Origin: Leeuwenhoekiella polynyae
GTDB taxonomy: Bacteria > Bacteroidota > Bacteroidia > Flavobacteriales > Flavobacteriaceae
Assembly: GCF_004104075.1 (NCBI RefSeq)
Contig: NZ_QOVK01000017.1
Span: forward strand, 1-64,000
Direction: 5' to 3'
Length of the DNA stretch: 64,000 nt
The position numbers were made by a program, and so were the translations under genes. Below are positions 46,310 through 53,378 of this stretch, piece by piece; positions within the stretch are counted from its first letter, which is position 1; every line of letters starts with the position of its first letter. The notes under the pieces are model-generated. The model had not been told where the DNA came from and made no database searches. It saw nothing but the letters and a program-made list of their open reading frames with translations.

Positions 46310-46867
46310 TTATCTACGTCCACCACGACCATATTGTTGGCGTGGCATATTTGCAGCTTGCTTCATTTGCTTTTTCATCATTTTAATTTGCTCACCAAGC
46401 ATATTATTTTTGTCCAATTTTTTAGCTTCAGCGAGGAGTTTGTCTGCTTCTCTTCTGCGGTTTTTAGTCATTGCTATGCCGGCGAGATTAATTTTTGCCA
46501 TGGCAAGATCTGCATCCATATTTAAGCCCAGTTCAACTGCTTTCTTAAAATACTTTTCAGACTGAATCATATTGGTTTGAGACAACATCAAACCATTGAG
46601 ATAATTATAATACCCGTTTTGTTTGCGTACCAGAGCGGCTTCAGGATTTTTGATTTTGTCTAACCACTTCTGCGCACCGGCAAAATCTTGTTTTCTTAAG
46701 CGAAGAAAAGCCAGAATAAGAATTTCATTTTTAAAATATAGGAGCACAAAGATTGCGGCAAGTAAAATGAGCATAATACCATTACCTATAGATCTGTCTA
46801 TAATCTGCCAGATAGCAAGACCAAGAACAAGGGCAGCAAGTACTAATTTTATATTTTTGTTGAACAT
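46310..46867 (-). CDS. Two-segment membrane protein with TPR-like helices and an RGG tail
   Basis: 185 residues. Two membrane segments at residues about 8-22 and 30-50 (IKLVLAALVLGLAIW, GIMLILLAAIFVLLYF). The cytoplasmic part contains helical repeats like TPRs (LRKQDFAGAQKWLDKIKNPE, NMIQSEKYFKKAVELGLNMD, KNRRREADKLLAEAKKLDK). The end MPRQQYGRGGRR is a short basic glycine-rich tail. It lies alone between the thioredoxin-like gene and rpmH. Function unknown. Confidence 0.65.
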   Translation of the reverse strand: MFNKNIKLVLAALVLGLAIWQIIDRSIGNGIMLILLAAIFVLLYFKNEILILAFLRLRKQDFAGAQKWLDKIKNPEAALVRKQNGYYNYLNGLMLSQTNMIQSEKYFKKAVELGLNMDADLAMAKINLAGIAMTKNRRREADKLLAEAKKLDKNNMLGEQIKMMKKQMKQAANMPRQQYGRGGRR

Positions 46868-46969
46868 GAAGATTCGTATTAAAAGACTCCTAATATAGAG
46901 TAGCTAGTTGTTATTTTTATGAGCGTGCAAATGTAATAAAAACAATCTAAAATATTTTATAGAATCTAT

Positions 46970-46999
46970 TTGCTGATTTAGAAACTGTTTGTATATTTG
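46970..46999 (+). promoter_or_regulatory. Promoter of rpmH (TTG-N19-TATATTTG)
   Basis: TTG at 46970-46972, 19 bases, then TATATTTG at 46992-46999: a full match to the Bacteroidota consensus. Transcription should start near 47006. The very beginning of the RNA forms an 8-bp hairpin tttgagaa/ttctcaaa (47009-47016 with 47022-47029) with a 5-base loop. Confidence 0.85.
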
Positions 47000-47068
47000 C
47001 GCCCAGCTTTTGAGAAGGTAATTCTCAAATTAATAATCGAAAAGTAAAAGGATTAAAGAAGATATAAA

Positions 47069-47230
47069 ATGAGCAAAAGAACCTTTCAGCCTTCAAAAAG
47101 AAAAAGAAGAAACAAACATGGATTCCGCGAGCGTATGGCTAGCGCTAATGGTCGTAAAGTCCTTGCTCGTAGAAGAGCTAAGGGTAGAAAGAGATTATCT
47201 GTATCTTCAGAGCTAAGACATAAAAGATAA
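47069..47230 (+). CDS. rpmH: 50S ribosomal protein L34
   Basis: 53 residues. The sequence [20 protein letters not shown] and the rest ([20 protein letters not shown], then [13 protein letters not shown]) is a clear L34, including the basic HGFRxRM core; the tail is slightly longer than the 44-46 residues of many bacteria, as common in Bacteroidota. It binds 23S rRNA in the large subunit. It has its own promoter and terminator. The gene is too short to appear in a routine 60-residue scan, but the reading frame, promoter and terminator are consistent. Confidence 0.97.
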   Translation: MSKRTFQPSKRKRRNKHGFRERMASANGRKVLARRRAKGRKRLSVSSELRHKR

Positions 47231-47258
47231 ATGGTGATTTTCCATTATTAAAAATATT

Positions 47259-47293
47259 AAGGTGTTACTTTTATAAGTAACACCTTTTTTTAT
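47259..47293 (+). terminator. Rho-independent terminator after rpmH
   Basis: Twelve-base stem aaggtgttactt/aagtaacacctt (47259-47270 with 47275-47286) followed by TTTTT. Confidence 0.9.
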
Positions 47294-47339
47294 AAATACT
47301 ACAACCGAATTTTTAGATAATACTCCTAATCTCAGTATA

Positions 47340-50192
47340 ATGCCAAAAAATAATAAACTTAAGTCTATTTTAATTATCGGTTCTGGTCCTATCGTTATAG
47401 GCCAGGCATGTGAATTTGATTACTCTGGGTCTCAGGCGCTCCGCTCATTGCGTGAAGATGGTATAGAAACCGTTCTGATCAACTCAAACCCTGCAACAAT
47501 TATGACAGATCCTGTTATGGCAGATCATGTTTATTTGTTGCCTTTGACAACTAAATCACTCGTAAAAATTTTAAAAGAACATCCTCAAATTGATGCTGTT
47601 CTACCTACAATGGGTGGACAAACAGCATTAAACCTTTGTATTGAAGCAGATGAAAAAGGAATTTGGAAAGACTTTGATGTTGAGATTATAGGTGTTGATA
47701 TTGATGCAATTAATATTACGGAAGATCGTGAGAAATTCCGTGAATTGATGTTGAAAATAGGTATAGGTATGGCACCTCAAGCTACCGCAACTTCTTTTCT
47801 TCAAGGTAAGGAGATTGCTCAACAGTTTGGTTTTCCATTAGTAATTAGAGCTTCATACACATTAGGTGGAGCAGGAGCTTCTATTGTTTACAAGCCAGAA
47901 GATTTTGATAAACAACTAAGCCACGGTTTAGAGATTTCACCTATTCACGAGGTGATGATTGATAAGGCTTTAATGGGGTGGAAAGAATATGAATTGGAGT
48001 TATTACGCGATAAAAATGATAACGTAGTTATTATTTGTACTATCGAGAATATGGATCCTATGGGAATTCATACCGGAGACTCAATAACAGTTGCTCCGGC
48101 AATGACCTTGAGTGATACTACATTCCAAAGAATGCGTGATATGGCAATACACATGATGCGTTCTATAGGGGATTTTGCAGGTGGATGTAATGTGCAGTTT
48201 GCTGTAAGTCCTGATGAGAAAGAAGATATTATCGCTATTGAGATCAACCCGCGTGTGTCTAGATCATCTGCATTAGCTTCTAAGGCTACCGGTTATCCAA
48301 TTGCAAAAATAGCGTCAAAATTAGCTATAGGATATACATTAGATGAGTTAGACAACCAGATCACAAAATCTACTTCAGCTTTATTTGAGCCAACATTAGA
48401 CTATGTAATTGTAAAAATTCCTCGTTGGAACTTTGACAAATTTGAAGGAAGTGACCGCACTCTGGGATTACAGATGAAATCTGTTGGAGAAGTGATGGGT
48501 ATAGGTCGTTCTTTTCAAGAAGCTTTACATAAAGCAACCCAGTCGCTTGAAATTAAGCGTAACGGTTTAGGAGCAGATGGTAAAGGTTATACTAATTACG
48601 ATACTATTATAGAAAAACTGACCAATGCAAGTTGGGATCGTGTTTTTACTATATATGATGCGATACAGATGGGTATTCCATTAAGTCGTATTCACGATAT
48701 TACTAAGATAGATATGTGGTTCCTTAAGCAATTTGAGGAATTAAATGCTCTTGAGAAGGAGATTTCAAACTTTAAAATAGACACGCTTTCAAGAGATTTA
48801 TTATTAGAAGCTAAACAAAAAGGTTTTGCAGATCGTCAGATTGCTCATATGCTAGATTGTTTAGAAAGTGATGTTTACAATAAAAGAGATGAACTTAAAG
48901 TGAATCGTGTTTACAAATTGGTAGATACGTGTGCGGCTGAGTTTGTGGCGCAAACACCTTATTTCTACTCTACTTTTGAAAGCGATATGCAGCTGGCAAA
49001 CGGAGAGCGTTTTGCACAGAATGAAAGCAAAGTAAGCGATAAGAAAAAAGTAATTGTTTTAGGGTCTGGACCTAACCGAATAGGGCAGGGAATCGAATTT
49101 GATTACTGTTGTGTACACGGTGTTTTAGCTGCTGCAGAATGTGGTTATGAGACTATAATGATCAACTGTAACCCTGAGACGGTATCTACAGACTTTGATA
49201 CGGCAGATAAACTTTATTTTGAGCCGGTATTCTGGGAGCATATTTATGACATTATCCGTCACGAAAAACCGGAAGGTGTAATCGTTCAGTTAGGTGGGCA
49301 GACTGCTTTGAAATTAGCTGAAAAATTAGACAGATACGGTGTTAAAATCATCGGTACCAGTTATAAAGCACTAGATTTAGCTGAAGATCGTGGTAGTTTC
49401 TCAAGATTGCTTCAAGAGAATAATATCCCGTATCCTGAGTTTGATGTTGCAGAAACTGCAGAAGAAGCTTTAGCTGTGGCAGATCGTTTAGATTTCCCAA
49501 TTCTTGTAAGACCATCTTATGTATTAGGAGGTCAGGGAATGAAGATTGTAATCAATAAAGACGAATTAGAAGAGACTGTTGTTGATCTTTTACGTAAAAT
49601 ACCGAACAATAAATTACTTCTTGACCACTATTTAGATGGAGCAATAGAAGCCGAAGCAGATGCGATTTGTGATGGTGAAAATGTATACATCATCGGTATT
49701 ATGGAGCATATAGAGCCTTGTGGTATTCACTCAGGGGATTCTAACGCAACCTTGCCTCCTTTCAATTTAGGAGATCTTGTTATTCAGCAAATAAAAGATC
49801 ACACTCATAAAATTGCTTTAGCGCTTAACACGGTAGGATTGATCAATATTCAATTTGCTATTAAAGATGATAAAGTTTATATCATAGAAGCAAACCCCAG
49901 AGCTTCTCGTACGGTACCGTTTATTGCAAAAGCATATGGTGAGCCTTATGTTAATTATGCAACTAAAGTAATGTTGGGAGAGAAAAAGGTGACCGACTTT
50001 GATTTTAAGCCGAAATTAGACGGTTATGCAATCAAACAACCGGTATTTTCTTTCAATAAGTTTCCAAATGTGAATAAAGCCTTAGGCCCAGAAATGAAAA
50101 GTACGGGTGAAAGTATCTTATTTATAGATAGTTTGAAGGATGACGCATTTTATGATTTATACGCTAGAAGAAAAATGTATTTAAGTAAATAA
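47340..50192 (+). CDS. carB: Carbamoyl-phosphate synthase large subunit, short form
   Basis: 950 residues. Makes carbamoyl phosphate from glutamine-derived ammonia, bicarbonate and two ATP, for arginine and pyrimidines. Two ATP-grasp halves: IIGSGPIVIGQACEFDYSGS starts the first, VLGSGPNRIGQGIEFDYCC the second; AIEINPRVSRSSALASKATG and IEANPRASRTVPFIAKAYGE close them. E. coli CarB has about 1073 residues: here the C-terminal MGS-like regulatory domain, which binds UMP and ornithine, is missing. carA is not adjacent. It has its own leader after rpmH. Confidence 0.95.
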   Translation: MPKNNKLKSILIIGSGPIVIGQACEFDYSGSQALRSLREDGIETVLINSNPATIMTDPVMADHVYLLPLTTKSLVKILKEHPQIDAVLPTMGGQTALNLCIEADEKGIWKDFDVEIIGVDIDAINITEDREKFRELMLKIGIGMAPQATATSFLQGKEIAQQFGFPLVIRASYTLGGAGASIVYKPEDFDKQLSHGLEISPIHEVMIDKALMGWKEYELELLRDKNDNVVIICTIENMDPMGIHTGDSITVAPAMTLSDTTFQRMRDMAIHMMRSIGDFAGGCNVQFAVSPDEKEDIIAIEINPRVSRSSALASKATGYPIAKIASKLAIGYTLDELDNQITKSTSALFEPTLDYVIVKIPRWNFDKFEGSDRTLGLQMKSVGEVMGIGRSFQEALHKATQSLEIKRNGLGADGKGYTNYDTIIEKLTNASWDRVFTIYDAIQMGIPLSRIHDITKIDMWFLKQFEELNALEKEISNFKIDTLSRDLLLEAKQKGFADRQIAHMLDCLESDVYNKRDELKVNRVYKLVDTCAAEFVAQTPYFYSTFESDMQLANGERFAQNESKVSDKKKVIVLGSGPNRIGQGIEFDYCCVHGVLAAAECGYETIMINCNPETVSTDFDTADKLYFEPVFWEHIYDIIRHEKPEGVIVQLGGQTALKLAEKLDRYGVKIIGTSYKALDLAEDRGSFSRLLQENNIPYPEFDVAETAEEALAVADRLDFPILVRPSYVLGGQGMKIVINKDELEETVVDLLRKIPNNKLLLDHYLDGAIEAEADAICDGENVYIIGIMEHIEPCGIHSGDSNATLPPFNLGDLVIQQIKDHTHKIALALNTVGLINIQFAIKDDKVYIIEANPRASRTVPFIAKAYGEPYVNYATKVMLGEKKVTDFDFKPKLDGYAIKQPVFSFNKFPNVNKALGPEMKSTGESILFIDSLKDDAFYDLYARRKMYLSK

Positions 50193-50219
50193 TTTTTGCA
50201 ACATAATGCTGTGAACAAC

Positions 50220-50299
50220 GTCTTTATGTAAAGTATAGTATAATTATGAGAAAATTTTAGCATTTTTAAGTTATACTTATTTTATCTTTACATAAAGAC
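50220..50299. repeat. Fourteen-bp inverted repeat upstream of the T9SS cargo gene
   Basis: gtctttatgtaaag at 50220-50233 is repeated as the exact reverse complement at 50286-50299, 52 bases apart, in the 127-base gap after carB. The inner flanks are also partly complementary. It is not GC-rich and has no T-tract, so it is not an ordinary terminator. It may be a paired regulatory site, an RNA stem or a mobile-element relic. Confidence 0.6.
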
Positions 50300-50319
50300 T
50301 TCAAACACAGTAATATGGC

Positions 50320-50913
50320 ATGAAATTTACTTGGCTTTACATTTTTATATTTATAATAGGAGCATCTATAAGCGCTCAGGAGACACACATAATCAAGTGG
50401 GCCTCTGGGACTGATGACCTCCAAGCTCCACTAGAGGTTCAAGTGGGAGATAAAGTGCAATGGGTTTTTGGGGAGTCAACACCGCAGAATTTAATTGGTA
50501 ATTCTTTAGGTGAATCTTCAGATTTTGGAATTCAACAGGTCTTAGCTAAGGGGTCTATATATGAATATGTGTTTGCAAAAAGAGGTATTTATACGTTTCA
50601 GAGCGCTGTAAATAAAGATTTGAAAGGAACCATTCGTGTAACCCAATCAAAATCTACTTTATCGCAGACTAAAGACGGCTTTAAGATTTATCCTAACCCT
50701 GTAAAAGACAGAATATTTTTTAAGAATCCTAAAGCTTCCAACGGAGTAGAAATTACATTCTACGATGTACTAGGAAAGCTTGTAAAACGGAATTCTATCG
50801 ACTCTAATATGTTGCAAAGTGGTATGGATGTAAGCCGACTTAAGCGTGGCGTTTATTTGGTTCAGATAGATAATGGAGAGCGTTCTTTTACTCAGAAACT
50901 AATTAAAGATTAA
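50320..50913 (+). CDS. Cupredoxin-like protein with a type IX secretion sorting domain
   Basis: 197 residues. Signal peptide ending ASISAQ, then a beta-sandwich of cupredoxin type (VQVGDKVQWVFGESTPQNL, YEYVFAKRGIYTFQSAVNKD). The usual copper ligands (His-Cys-His-Met) are absent, so it should not bind copper. The last 75 residues are a T9SS type A sorting domain: FKIYPNPVKDRIFFKN, VLGKLVKR, RLKRGVYLVQIDNGERSFTQ and KLIKD. It is probably exported through the PorQ-type system and attached to, or released from, the surface. The ATG overlaps the stop of a two-codon reading (atggcatga). Confidence 0.85.
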   Translation: MKFTWLYIFIFIIGASISAQETHIIKWASGTDDLQAPLEVQVGDKVQWVFGESTPQNLIGNSLGESSDFGIQQVLAKGSIYEYVFAKRGIYTFQSAVNKDLKGTIRVTQSKSTLSQTKDGFKIYPNPVKDRIFFKNPKASNGVEITFYDVLGKLVKRNSIDSNMLQSGMDVSRLKRGVYLVQIDNGERSFTQKLIKD

Positions 50914-50935
50914 GAATCACACACGAATTATAATA

Positions 50936-50966
50936 AAGCCCTTCTGGATTTCAGAAGGGTTTTTTG
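50936..50966 (+). terminator. Rho-independent terminator
   Basis: Stem cccttctg/cagaaggg (50939-50946 with 50952-50959) with a 5-base loop, followed by TTTTTT. Confidence 0.9.
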
Positions 50967-50975
50967 GTTTTATCC

Positions 50976-51053
50976 TTATAAATTGTATTCTTCAGGTTTT
51001 AGTTTATCCTGATCAAAATCTATGAAAAAATAGTCTACTTTATCCTTAGAAGA
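50976..51053 (-). pseudogene. Short C-terminal remnant of an unidentified protein
   Basis: On the minus strand a 26-codon open stretch reads FSSKDKVDYFFIDFDQ and DKLKPEEYNL before a stop. It looks like the tail of a protein but has no start codon or upstream frame. It may be the end of a decayed gene. The identity is unknown and the call is weak. Confidence 0.3.
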
Positions 51054-51109
51054 AAATCACTTTTTTATGTTGCACATATTCATATGATAGCCAAACAGGT
51101 ATGTTTTAC

Positions 51110-51660
51110 GAGTGCTAAGCATTAGTGCCCATGTTCCATAAGCAGGATGTAAAGATATGCTCTGCTGTACATGTAACGTATCCAAAAACCGTCAAAAGTA
51201 TGCCTTGCCGAGGTTAGATAGGGATGAAATTATGTTGCTATCACAGAAGCTGAGGCAGCCCGTCCATGTTTGCCTGACTCCCCACTTCAAGAAAGGAGTA
51301 GGGTGGTTTGATGAGTTTGGTAACACCAATGAGCAAACCTCCATGAATGCTAATCCAGATTAAACCAATGGCAATCAGACCCGGGTTTTCAAGCGCTTTG
51401 GTCAAACCCATTTGTATACTTATGGTCGCTGCGAGAATGTAGATAAAGCGCTCACCAAATTTACTGCTGCAGGCCCCTTCGTAATTTTTCGTTCTGGTAA
51501 ATGGAAGTATAATCCCGAAAGCGGTAGCAAAAACTACCATCCATAAAAAGTCTGTACGCAGCGAAGACAGGATTTTTTCTTTGTTGCGAACTACTTCAAA
51601 ATTGTTATCTAAAAAGGAAGCGAAGTGTGTATTCAGATAGTGCACCAGACCTTTTTGCTG
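51110..51660 (-). pseudogene. Decayed DUF819-family membrane protein gene
   Basis: The longest open part, ending at 51241, reads FLWMVVFATAFGIILPFTRT, then NPGLIAIGLIWISIHGGLLI and EVGSQANMD, which matches the middle to C-terminal part of DUF819 membrane proteins. The family continues GGAASAPVVAAAFHPSLAP, GVLLAVLGYALGTYGAW. Those pieces can be read here, but in three other frames: RAASASVIAT, stop, FHPYLTS, then QGILLTVFGYVTCT and AYGTWALMLST. So several frameshifts and a stop interrupt it. The N-terminal half of the family is absent. It has no function. Confidence 0.8.
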
Positions 51661-51664
51661 TGAG

Positions 51665-51715
51665 CCGAATCAGGTTCAAAGACACTCTCTCAATTCTTTT
51701 CAGAATACTCCTAAA
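51665..51715 (-). ncRNA. Degenerate TPP-riboswitch (thi-box)-like remnant
   Basis: On the minus strand, positions 51665-51681 read ctttgaacctgattcgg, closely matching the TPP core (cUUUGAACCUGAUC-x-GG). Before it come GAGAGAGTG and, further 5', a small stem attc/gaat, in the place of the CUGAGA and P3 parts. The 3' half (consensus TAAT-CC-GCG-AGGG) is degraded to ctcacagcaaaaagg. The P2 stem does not pair as expected. It lies just upstream of the decayed DUF819 frame, so it may be a decayed riboswitch of a lost gene. Covariance-model search is needed. Confidence 0.4.
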
Positions 51716-51916
51716 ACGAGACTAAGGATACAGATTAGGAGTCGGATCGCTTTAAATACAGCCGGTTTTATGCAGAAACAGATTTGGAACGGTTTTTTTA
51801 AGTGGACTATGTGTAACGGAGGAATCTCCTGTTTAGTATCATTTCAGGTTTTTTAGGGTACTTGTATTAATAATAGACTCCAGAATCCTACCGGGATTCT
51901 TCCCGGTAAATCCCAA

Positions 51917-51983
51917 CTGCAACCATAGTGCAACCACACTGCAACCACACTGCAACCACACTTTACCACACTTTTTGTGGTTG
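51917..51983. repeat. 11-bp tandem repeat with a terminal hairpin
   Basis: Four units of ctgcaaccaca with small changes occupy 51917-51960 (ctgcaaccata, gtgcaaccaca, then two identical copies), and a shortened fifth unit follows. The last full unit's caaccaca (51953-51960) pairs with tgtggttg at 51976-51983, so it forms a hairpin. Eleven bases is one helical turn. Confidence 0.85.
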
Positions 51984-52417
51984 AAGACGGTTGGATTAAG
52001 GTAGTATATTGGTATCAGGTATAAAGATTCAGGTAGTTATCAGGACTAAACCAGATACTAAGAAAGACGTGGTATAGAACATAGAATGGGGTGTGTAAAG
52101 TATGAATGGGAAAACCTTTTGCGAATGTGATGGGAGAAATTCATGAGTTGGCTGCTGGTCCCCCTTTCTTTAACAATGAATGCCTTATCAGGGTTTTATG
52201 TGATTCTACGGGAACAAGATCCGGGCAGCAACGGAAATTTAACTATGGCTAAAAACCGCTTCGACTTAAAGTTAGCCTAATTGGAGAAGTCTCGAACTGT
52301 TTGAGAATGCCTGCGGTTTAAAGAATCCCTAAGCTTTTCAAGCTATACTTTATGGGCTGCTAAATCATGTATTTGCACCTCAAAAGTTTTGGTGTTATTC
52401 AGCTTTGGAATTTTTGA

Positions 52418-52963
52418 TTAATACTTCAACTGCACCTTATGTGAGTTTTTAAGTATCTCGAGATCCTCGTTGTTGATTTCGTGTTTTGCAGAAGACGCTG
52501 CCCGGTGCTTTTTCTTCATCTCCTGGCGGTTGAGGCTTTTTAAAAAGCGGCGCATCTGCTTTTCGTTTTTCAAAATAAGACCGGGCACAGGCACCGAGTC
52601 CCCGTTTTTATCTTTAGCAACCATTGTAAAATAACTAGAGTTACAGTGTTTTATAATTCCGCTGTGTATATCTTCAGATTCAACCCGAATACCCACAACC
52701 ATTGAAGTTCTGCCCACAAAATTTACTGAAGCTTTCATTTCCACGAGTTCGCCCACCTCAATAGGTCTTAAAAAATCCACAGTATCTACCGAGGCGGTCA
52801 CGCAATAATTGCCGCTGTGTTTTGACGCGCAGGCAAAGGCGATCTGGTCCATTAAAGAAAGAATGTAGCCTCCATGAATTTTTCCGCTGAAATTAGTATG
52901 AGAAGGTAGCATCAGTTCGCTAATGGTCACCTGTGATTGTTCAATATTTTTAAATGATTCCAA
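52418..52963 (-). CDS. Acyl-CoA thioesterase, hotdog-fold
   Basis: 181 residues. Hotdog domain: MLPSHTNFSGKIHGGYILSL, FACASKHSGNYCVTASVDTV, FLRPIEVGELVEMKASVNFV, with IRVESEDIHSGIIKHCNSSY. This matches the YciA/BFIT-type acyl-CoA thioesterases that hydrolyse acyl-CoA to free acid and CoA in the cytoplasm. The C-terminal extension (SLNRQEMKKKHRAASSAKHE) is basic and helical. It lies 22 bases after the small membrane-protein gene. Confidence 0.9.
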   Translation of the reverse strand: MESFKNIEQSQVTISELMLPSHTNFSGKIHGGYILSLMDQIAFACASKHSGNYCVTASVDTVDFLRPIEVGELVEMKASVNFVGRTSMVVGIRVESEDIHSGIIKHCNSSYFTMVAKDKNGDSVPVPGLILKNEKQMRRFLKSLNRQEMKKKHRAASSAKHEINNEDLEILKNSHKVQLKY

Positions 52964-52985
52964 GTAGGTTGGTTTAGAGGGTTGT

Positions 52986-53354
52986 TTATTCGCGATTAAA
53001 ATGTGGTGAATTTTCTTTGGAGATATCGGTTACAAAATATTTTGTATCACCCCAGAAAATAAAGGTTGCATAACGCTCAACGTAAGTCAACTTTACATAG
53101 CTTCCCTGATAATCTTTCAGTTTTTGAATAACTTCATCTTCACTTCCCATCACCGAAAAATCAAAGATCTGAGCACCACTAATTCCCTGACTAATCTGGC
53201 CTTCCCAGGTTTTAGATAAAATACCTTTTTTACTGAATTTGATCAGTTCGCCTGCACGTGTCCCTTCACTATAAGGAACAAAATAAACAAACGAGTAAAA
53301 CAGAATGGCGAGAAGTATGATTCCGCCCAAAACAAAAGCTAAAAGTTTTTTCAT
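52986..53354 (-). CDS. Small single-pass membrane protein, function unknown
   Basis: 122 residues. One N-terminal membrane segment (LLAFVLGGIILLAILFYSFV) and a compact domain with SEGTRAGELIKFSKKGILSK, TWEGQISQG and SEDEVIQKLKDYQGSYVKLT. Flavobacterial homologues are sometimes misannotated as 6-phosphogluconate dehydrogenase; nothing here supports that. Probably an envelope protein with its domain in the periplasm. It sits between the thioesterase and rmuC (22 and 24 base gaps), and the three may be one operon. Confidence 0.75.
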   Translation of the reverse strand: MKKLLAFVLGGIILLAILFYSFVYFVPYSEGTRAGELIKFSKKGILSKTWEGQISQGISGAQIFDFSVMGSEDEVIQKLKDYQGSYVKLTYVERYATFIFWGDTKYFVTDISKENSPHFNRE

Positions 53355-53378
53355 AAAATACAGGGTCTAAGTTCAAAT

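Larger units (their letters stand above)
51646..52417. other. Unexplained intergenic sequence, no intact gene
   Basis: About 770 bases between the decayed DUF819 gene and the thioesterase. It contains the thi-box remnant, an inverted repeat agaatcc/ggattct at 51882-51888 and 51894-51900, the 11-bp tandem repeats, and an island at 52080-52330 with more GC than its flanks and two overlapping small frames. It also has a hairpin ggctaa/ttagcc at 52247-52252 with 52272-52277. I recognise no gene, IS end or RNA in it. Confidence 0.6.

Noticed and set aside
51157-51363. Plus-strand 68-codon reading frame in the decayed region
   Set aside because: It is antisense to the DUF819 remnant, has no recognisable domain and arises from the same decaying sequence.
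51661-51690. Possible tRNA fragment suggested by ggttcaaagac
   Set aside because: No acceptor stem, anticodon arm or CCA lies at tRNA distances; the thi-box core fits better.
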